Shown: in pieces, positions 8,470 through 11,510 of the stretch
Position numbering within the stretch: position 1 is the stretch's first letter
How the letters are laid out: every line of letters begins with the position of its first letter
NCBI GenBank assembly: GCA_946481425.1
Contig: CAMLNT010000067.1
Span: forward strand, 1-11,510
Origin: an uncultured Brevundimonas sp.
GTDB lineage: Bacteria > Pseudomonadota > Alphaproteobacteria > Caulobacterales > Caulobacteraceae
Length of the DNA: 11,510 nucleotides
Direction of reading: 5' to 3'
Translations under genes and position numbers: made by a program
Notes under the pieces: generated by a model
Databases searched by the model: none
Seen by the model: only the letters and a program-made list of their open reading frames with translations
What the model was told of the DNA's origin: nothing

Positions 8470-8700
8470 ATGAGCGACCTCCCCCACCCGACTCCCCCGA
8501 CCGGCCTGCGGTTCAAAGGCCAGGCGCTGCGTCTCATGGTCGCCGTACTGGCTGGCCTTGTCGTGATGCTGATTGCCGGCATCGTCGGCGTGGCGCTCGT
8601 CAGCGCCCTGATCGCCGCAGCCTCGGCCGCGGCGGCGGTCTGGCTGGCGTGGTTGCTGATCTACCGCCTCTATGTCCGCAGGTTCCGCCGCCCCTCTTGA
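8470..8700 (+). CDS. Small two-segment membrane protein (76 aa), unknown function
   Basis: I recognise no family. After a Pro-rich cytoplasmic start (1-20) come two hydrophobic stretches, about 22-45 and 47-66, separated by almost no loop, then a strongly basic end (YRLYVRRFRRPS). By the positive-inside rule both ends should face the cytoplasm as a tight helical hairpin. Alanine is very frequent. Three ATG codons cluster at 8463, 8466 and 8470. Only 8470 opens this frame; the 8463 frame gives an Arg/Pro-rich shadow running into greA. No ribosome binding site precedes it, which agrees with a very short leader. Its TGA overlaps the candidate -35 of the greA promoter. Confidence 0.72.
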   Translation: MSDLPHPTPPTGLRFKGQALRLMVAVLAGLVVMLIAGIVGVALVSALIAAASAAAAVWLAWLLIYRLYVRRFRRPS

Positions 8701-8725
8701 ATAAGGCGGACTTGAGGCCTATCCT
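8697..8725 (+). promoter_or_regulatory. Candidate greA promoter
   Basis: TTGAAT (8697-8702) and TATCCT (8720-8725) are spaced exactly 17 bases apart, each with 4 of 6 matches to the general sigma-70 hexamers. Transcription would start near 8732, giving a leader of about 70 bases that contains the whole terminator hairpin at 8741-8769. An alternative overlapping pair is TTGAGG (8712-8717) and TATGCG (8736-8741). No experimental start is known to me. Confidence 0.4.
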
Positions 8726-8740
8726 CTTGGCCCACTATGC

Positions 8741-8769
8741 GCCGACCGCCACGCCCGCGGTCGGCTTTT
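8741..8769 (+). terminator. Rho-independent terminator upstream of greA
   Basis: GCCGACCGC (8741-8749) and GCGGTCGGC (8757-8765) form a perfect 9-bp stem with the 7-base loop CACGCCC, followed by TTTTCATTT (8766-8774). It is the cleanest intrinsic terminator in the window. It either ends the upstream 76-aa gene's transcript or attenuates greA from the leader; it is 33 bases before the greA ATG. Confidence 0.78.
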
Positions 8770-8802
8770 CATTTCACAGGGCGACAAGAAACCTACCCGC
8801 GA

Positions 8803-9276
8803 ATGGAAAAAGTGCCGATGACGGCCGGGGGATACCAGTCCCTCGACGACGAGTTGAAGCGCCTGAAGTCGATTGAGCGTCCCAGTGTGATCGCCGCTAT
8901 CGCCGAGGCGCGTTCGCACGGCGATCTGTCCGAGAACGCCGAGTACCACGCCGCCAAGGAACGCCAGGGCTGGATCGAAGGCCGCATCGCCGAGATCGAG
9001 GACAAGATCTCGCGCGCCCAGGTGATTGACGTCTCCAAGCTCTCCGGCAGCCAGGTGAAGTTCGGCGCGACCGTCACGGTCGTCGACGAGGACACCGAGG
9101 AAGAGGGCCGCTACCAGCTCGTCGGCGAACACGAAGCCGATGTGAAGGAAGGCCGCGTCTCCATCACCTCCCCGATCGCGCGCGCGATGATCGGCAAGGA
9201 AAAGGGCGACGTCGTCGAGGTCAATACGCCCGGCGGCGTGAAGGCCTACGAGATCCTCAAGGTCGAGTGGCGCTAA
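8803..9276 (+). CDS. greA: Transcription elongation factor GreA
   Basis: GreA enters the secondary channel of RNA polymerase and stimulates cleavage of backtracked RNA, rescuing stalled complexes. The 157-residue product (E. coli 158) has the N-terminal coiled coil (about 8-75) with the tip motif [14 protein letters not shown] (40-53), whose acidic Asp41 and Glu44 hold the catalytic magnesium. The C-terminal FKBP-like domain follows (about 80-157) with [21 protein letters not shown] and TPGG. The start at 8803 (MEKVPMT) aligns with E. coli MQAIPMT; the in-frame ATG at 8737 would read through the terminator stem and is rejected. No good Shine-Dalgarno is present (AGGG at 8778-8781 is 21 bases away). 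The stop overlaps the start of the next gene by 10 bases, so the two are almost certainly co-transcribed. Confidence 0.97.
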   Translation: MEKVPMTAGGYQSLDDELKRLKSIERPSVIAAIAEARSHGDLSENAEYHAAKERQGWIEGRIAEIEDKISRAQVIDVSKLSGSQVKFGATVTVVDEDTEEEGRYQLVGEHEADVKEGRVSITSPIARAMIGKEKGDVVEVNTPGGVKAYEILKVEWR

Positions 9277-10256
9277 CCAGCCTCCCCCTGTCGATCTGGG
9301 CCGTCACGGACGGCCGCGCAGGCATCGAGAATCAGGCGCTGGGCCTCGCCGAGGCGATCCAGCGCCTGACGCCTGCCGAGATCACTCTCAAACGCGTGCG
9401 CTTCAGCCCGCTGTTCGACCGCTGGCCGAACCTGCTCAGGCTCTGGCCGAACGCCATGCTCGCCGCCGGCTCCGACCGGGTCGAGGCGCCGTATCCGGAC
9501 ATCGTCATCGGCTGCGGCCGCGCCAGCCTGCCCTTCACGACGCGCCTGAAGCACCGCAGCGGGGGCCGGACCTTTGTCGTCCAGCTCCAGGACCCCAAGA
9601 CCGATCTCGGGCCCTTCGATCTGGTGATCCCGCCCCTGCATGATGGTCTGACCGGCGCGAACGTCTTCCCCATCCTGGGCTCGCCGAACCGGATCACGTC
9701 CGAGCGCCTGTCGGCAGCCTCGGCCCCATTCTCGGAGCGGCTCATCGACCTGCCCGCCCCGCGAGTCGCGGTGCTCGTCGGGGGCCGCTCAAGGGCGCAC
9801 GAGATGTCCGTCGAAACGGCCACCGCCCGCGCCGACCAGCTCGCCGGCGCCGTGCAGGCCGCCGGCGGCTCGGTGCTCGTGACCTTCTCGCGCCGTACGC
9901 CCGCGGGCGTGCGCGCCGCCATGACGGCGCGTCTGTCGCACCTGCCGGGGTGGATCTGGGACGGCGATGGCCCCAATCCCTATTTCGCCTTCCTGCACCT
10001 TGCCGACCACATCGCCGTCACCGAGGATTCGGTGAACATGGCCGCCGAGGCGGCGACCGCCGGCAAGCCGGTCCACGTCCTGTCGCTTGAAGGCGGCACG
10101 CCCAAGTTCGACGCCTTCCACGCCGCGCTCGAGGCCCGCGGCGCCGCCCGGCGTTTCAACGGGTCGCTCGAGCGGTGGAGCTACGATCCGCTGAATGAAA
10201 CGGAACGCGCGGCCCATGAAGTCCTGAGGCGGCTCCAAGGCCGGTCGCGGGACTAA
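9267..10256 (+). CDS. ELM1/GtrOC1-family protein (COG3660-type, GT-B-like)
   Basis: The 329-residue protein belongs to the family annotated 'mitochondrial fission ELM1', named after a plant protein that recruits dynamin to mitochondria. In bacteria its function is unknown, and the fold suggests a glycosyltransferase-like (GT-B) enzyme. Visible blocks are [17 protein letters not shown] (11-27), PDIVIGCGR (77-85), VVQLQDPK (104-111), [10 protein letters not shown] (117-126), [10 protein letters not shown] (169-178), FSRRTP (207-212) and, near the C-terminus, [19 protein letters not shown] (237-255), resembling nucleotide-sugar-binding loops. No signal peptide or membrane span is seen. The start is GTG at 9267, inside greA, with AAGG at 9259-9262 close before it. 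No good in-frame ATG exists until residue 64, well past conserved block one. Confidence 0.9.
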   Translation: MALTSLPLSIWAVTDGRAGIENQALGLAEAIQRLTPAEITLKRVRFSPLFDRWPNLLRLWPNAMLAAGSDRVEAPYPDIVIGCGRASLPFTTRLKHRSGGRTFVVQLQDPKTDLGPFDLVIPPLHDGLTGANVFPILGSPNRITSERLSAASAPFSERLIDLPAPRVAVLVGGRSRAHEMSVETATARADQLAGAVQAAGGSVLVTFSRRTPAGVRAAMTARLSHLPGWIWDGDGPNPYFAFLHLADHIAVTEDSVNMAAEAATAGKPVHVLSLEGGTPKFDAFHAALEARGAARRFNGSLERWSYDPLNETERAAHEVLRRLQGRSRD

Positions 10257-10292
10257 GCCCACAAAAGGGCTATGCGCCCGGTCGGGAAGGCG

Positions 10293-10688
10293 TCAGGCGA
10301 TCCCCAGTACCCCAAGCAGCACCATGACGATGCCTGCCATGCCGACACCCCACGCGGCCGCGCGCAGCCACGGGACGCCGATCAGATAGAGCACCGCATG
10401 GGCCACGCGGGTGTAGAAGAACAGCTGTGCGCCCAGCACGGTCGTCGCGCTCGACACATCCATCAGCGCCCCCGCCAGCACCAGCGGCGCGAACATGATC
10501 AGGCCTTCGCGGTGATTGTCGACGGTGCGGCTGGCCCGTCCGTGGAACGTCTTGACCGGCGGCAGATTGTCCCGCGATCCCGCCTGTACGGCCAGGCTGT
10601 TGGCCTGAATGCCCGCCAGCGCCTGGATCAGGACCAGCGCGATCAGCAGGGCCGTCGCATACACGAGCATGGTGACTTCGACGCTCAT
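10293..10688 (-). CDS. MAPEG-family membrane protein
   Basis: The 131-residue product is a MAPEG-domain protein (membrane-associated proteins in eicosanoid and glutathione metabolism). Eukaryotic members are trimeric glutathione-dependent enzymes; in bacteria most are uncharacterised. Four membrane segments lie at about 5-25, 62-78, 82-103 and 108-130. The family signature is [15 protein letters not shown] (48-62), with Arg51, Arg54, Asn58 and Glu61 matching the glutathione-site pattern RxxRxxxNxxE. GGGGAGG (complement of 10694-10700) lies 5 bases before the ATG, a good start. It converges on the ELM1-family gene across 36 bases without a clear terminator and is divergent from gatB. Confidence 0.9.
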   Translation of the reverse strand: MSVEVTMLVYATALLIALVLIQALAGIQANSLAVQAGSRDNLPPVKTFHGRASRTVDNHREGLIMFAPLVLAGALMDVSSATTVLGAQLFFYTRVAHAVLYLIGVPWLRAAAWGVGMAGIVMVLLGVLGIA

Positions 10689-10718
10689 TCCATCCTCCCC
10701 GAGAACCAGCGTTCTGTC

Positions 10719-10747
10719 GAAATCCGCCTTTGCGAGAGTCGCGTCAA
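10719..10747 (-). promoter_or_regulatory. Candidate promoter of the MAPEG gene
   Basis: On the minus strand TTGACGC (10747-10741) is a perfect match to the Caulobacter-type -35 TTGACGS. Seventeen bases after TTGACG lies GATTTC (10724-10719), a poor -10. The predicted start near 10712 gives a short leader with the ribosome binding site. A GAGTC (10736-10740), a GANTC site of the CcrM methyltransferase known in Caulobacterales, lies in the spacer. Confidence 0.4.
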
Positions 10748-10780
10748 GCCTCGCCCCTGAAAGCCATTGCGCCGCTTGGC

Positions 10781-10810
10781 TTGAGACGGCGCGGCCCTCC
10801 GCGCTATAGC
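10781..10810 (+). promoter_or_regulatory. gatB promoter, predicting a leaderless mRNA
   Basis: TTGAGA (10781-10786) and TATAGC (10805-10810) are 18 bases apart. Read as GCTATAGC (10803-10810), the -10 matches GCTANAWC at all but one position. Only six bases (CGCCTC) separate it from the ATG at 10817, so transcription should start at or next to the A of the start codon. No Shine-Dalgarno is present, which agrees. Confidence 0.6.
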
Positions 10811-10816
10811 CGCCTC

Positions 10817-11510
10817 ATGACCACCGAAACCGCCACCGCCCCCCGCTACGTCATCGAAGGCCGCACCGGCCCATGGGAACTCGTCATGGGTCTGGAGATC
10901 CATGCCCAGGTGGCCTCGAAGGCCAAGCTGTTCTCGGGCGCCGCGGTCGGCTTCGGCGCCGGGCCGAACGAGCAGGTCTCGCTGGTCGATGCGGGCTTTC
11001 CCGGCATGCTTCCGGTGCTGAACCGCCACTGCGTCGAACAGGCGGTGAAGTCCGGTCTGGGCCTACGCGCCAAGATCAACACCTTCAGCCAGTTCGACCG
11101 GAAGAACTATTTCTACCCCGACCTGCCGACTGGCTATCAGATCAGCCAGCTCTACCACCCCATCGTCGGCGAGGGCGTGGTCGAGGTCGAACGCGACGAC
11201 GGGACCTTCTTCGAGGTCGGCATCGAGCGCCTGCATCTGGAACAGGACGCCGGCAAGTTGATCCACGACCTGTCGCCGACCGAGAGCTACGTCGACCTCA
11301 ACCGTGCGGGCACGGCACTGATGGAGATCGTCTCGCGGCCGCATATCCGCACACCCGACGAGGCCGTCGCCTACGTCAAGAAAATCCGCATGATCCTGAT
11401 GTACCTGGGCGCATGCGACGGCGACATGGAGAAGGGCAACCTGCGCGCAGACGTGAACGTCTCGGTCTGCCGCGTCGGCGGCTATGACGCCTTCATGGCC
11501 TCGGGCGATT
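10817..11510 (+). CDS. gatB: Asp-tRNA(Asn)/Glu-tRNA(Gln) amidotransferase subunit B (3' end outside window)
   Basis: GatB, with GatA and GatC, converts Glu-tRNA(Gln) and Asp-tRNA(Asn) to the correctly charged amide forms. It binds the tRNA and activates the side chain with ATP. The first 231 residues are visible, about half of a protein near 490-500. Marks of the catalytic cradle are VMGLEIHAQ (23-31, with Glu27 and His29 in the metal site), [18 protein letters not shown] (93-110), [10 protein letters not shown] (138-147), [14 protein letters not shown] (162-175) and [14 protein letters not shown] (204-217). The ATG at 10817 gives a 20-residue lead-in before the first conserved block, normal for alphaproteobacteria. 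The frame is open to the end of the window. No gatA or gatC is seen here. Confidence 0.97.
   Translation, partial: MTTETATAPRYVIEGRTGPWELVMGLEIHAQVASKAKLFSGAAVGFGAGPNEQVSLVDAGFPGMLPVLNRHCVEQAVKSGLGLRAKINTFSQFDRKNYFYPDLPTGYQISQLYHPIVGEGVVEVERDDGTFFEVGIERLHLEQDAGKLIHDLSPTESYVDLNRAGTALMEIVSRPHIRTPDEAVAYVKKIRMILMYLGACDGDMEKGNLRADVNVSVCRVGGYDAFMASGD

Noticed and set aside
8463..8876. 137-codon frame starting at the ATG 7 bases before the membrane protein
   Set aside because: It runs through the terminator hairpin into greA out of frame and gives an Arg/Pro-rich product, while the 8470 frame has clear membrane segments.
10256..10271. Hairpin AGCCC / GGGCT between the ELM1-family and MAPEG genes as a terminator
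   Set aside because: Only five pairs and no T run on either strand.

Overview
The window is chromosomal, GC-rich housekeeping DNA from an alphaproteobacterium. The best fit is a Caulobacterales member (Caulobacter/Brevundimonas-like). This rests on the strong G/C third-position bias, the protein sequences, several candidate promoters with a GCTA-type -10 element, and the ELM1-family gene behind greA. The genus is an inference. There is no mobile element, CRISPR array, rRNA or tRNA. Genes are densely packed and no stretch over 300 bases lacks one.

Left block (1-4326). The window opens inside carB (pyrimidine/arginine precursor synthesis). A 4-nt gap separates it from a small DUF1294 membrane protein. 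That gene converges on a selenium pair read leftward, selD then mnmH/selU. The two convergent genes share overlapping stop codons in a CTAG palindrome, and selD-mnmH are joined by a GTGA start/stop overlap. Together SelD and MnmH make selenophosphate and use it to convert 2-thiouridine to 2-selenouridine in the tRNA wobble position. A very basic 66-residue ORF with a strong ribosome binding site is divergent from selD.

Middle block (4384-8700), all rightward. It holds an exported M20-family metallo-amidohydrolase, a DEAD-box RNA helicase with a DbpA-type RNA-binding domain and a Lys/Pro/Phe repeat tail, a glutathione S-transferase, and a 76-residue membrane protein. A terminator-like hairpin lies immediately before the helicase start codon.

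Right block (8697-11510). greA appears to be preceded by its own promoter and a perfect 9-bp terminator hairpin in the leader. It overlaps an ELM1-family gene (GT-B-like, function unknown in bacteria) by 10 nt. A MAPEG-family membrane protein lies leftward. The last gene, gatB, runs off the window and has a promoter placed so that the mRNA would be essentially leaderless.

I see no clear new multi-gene system. The points most worth a second look are the two leader/terminator arrangements (greA and the helicase), the probable leaderless gatB start, the greA-ELM1 coupling and the unrecognised small basic protein next to selD.
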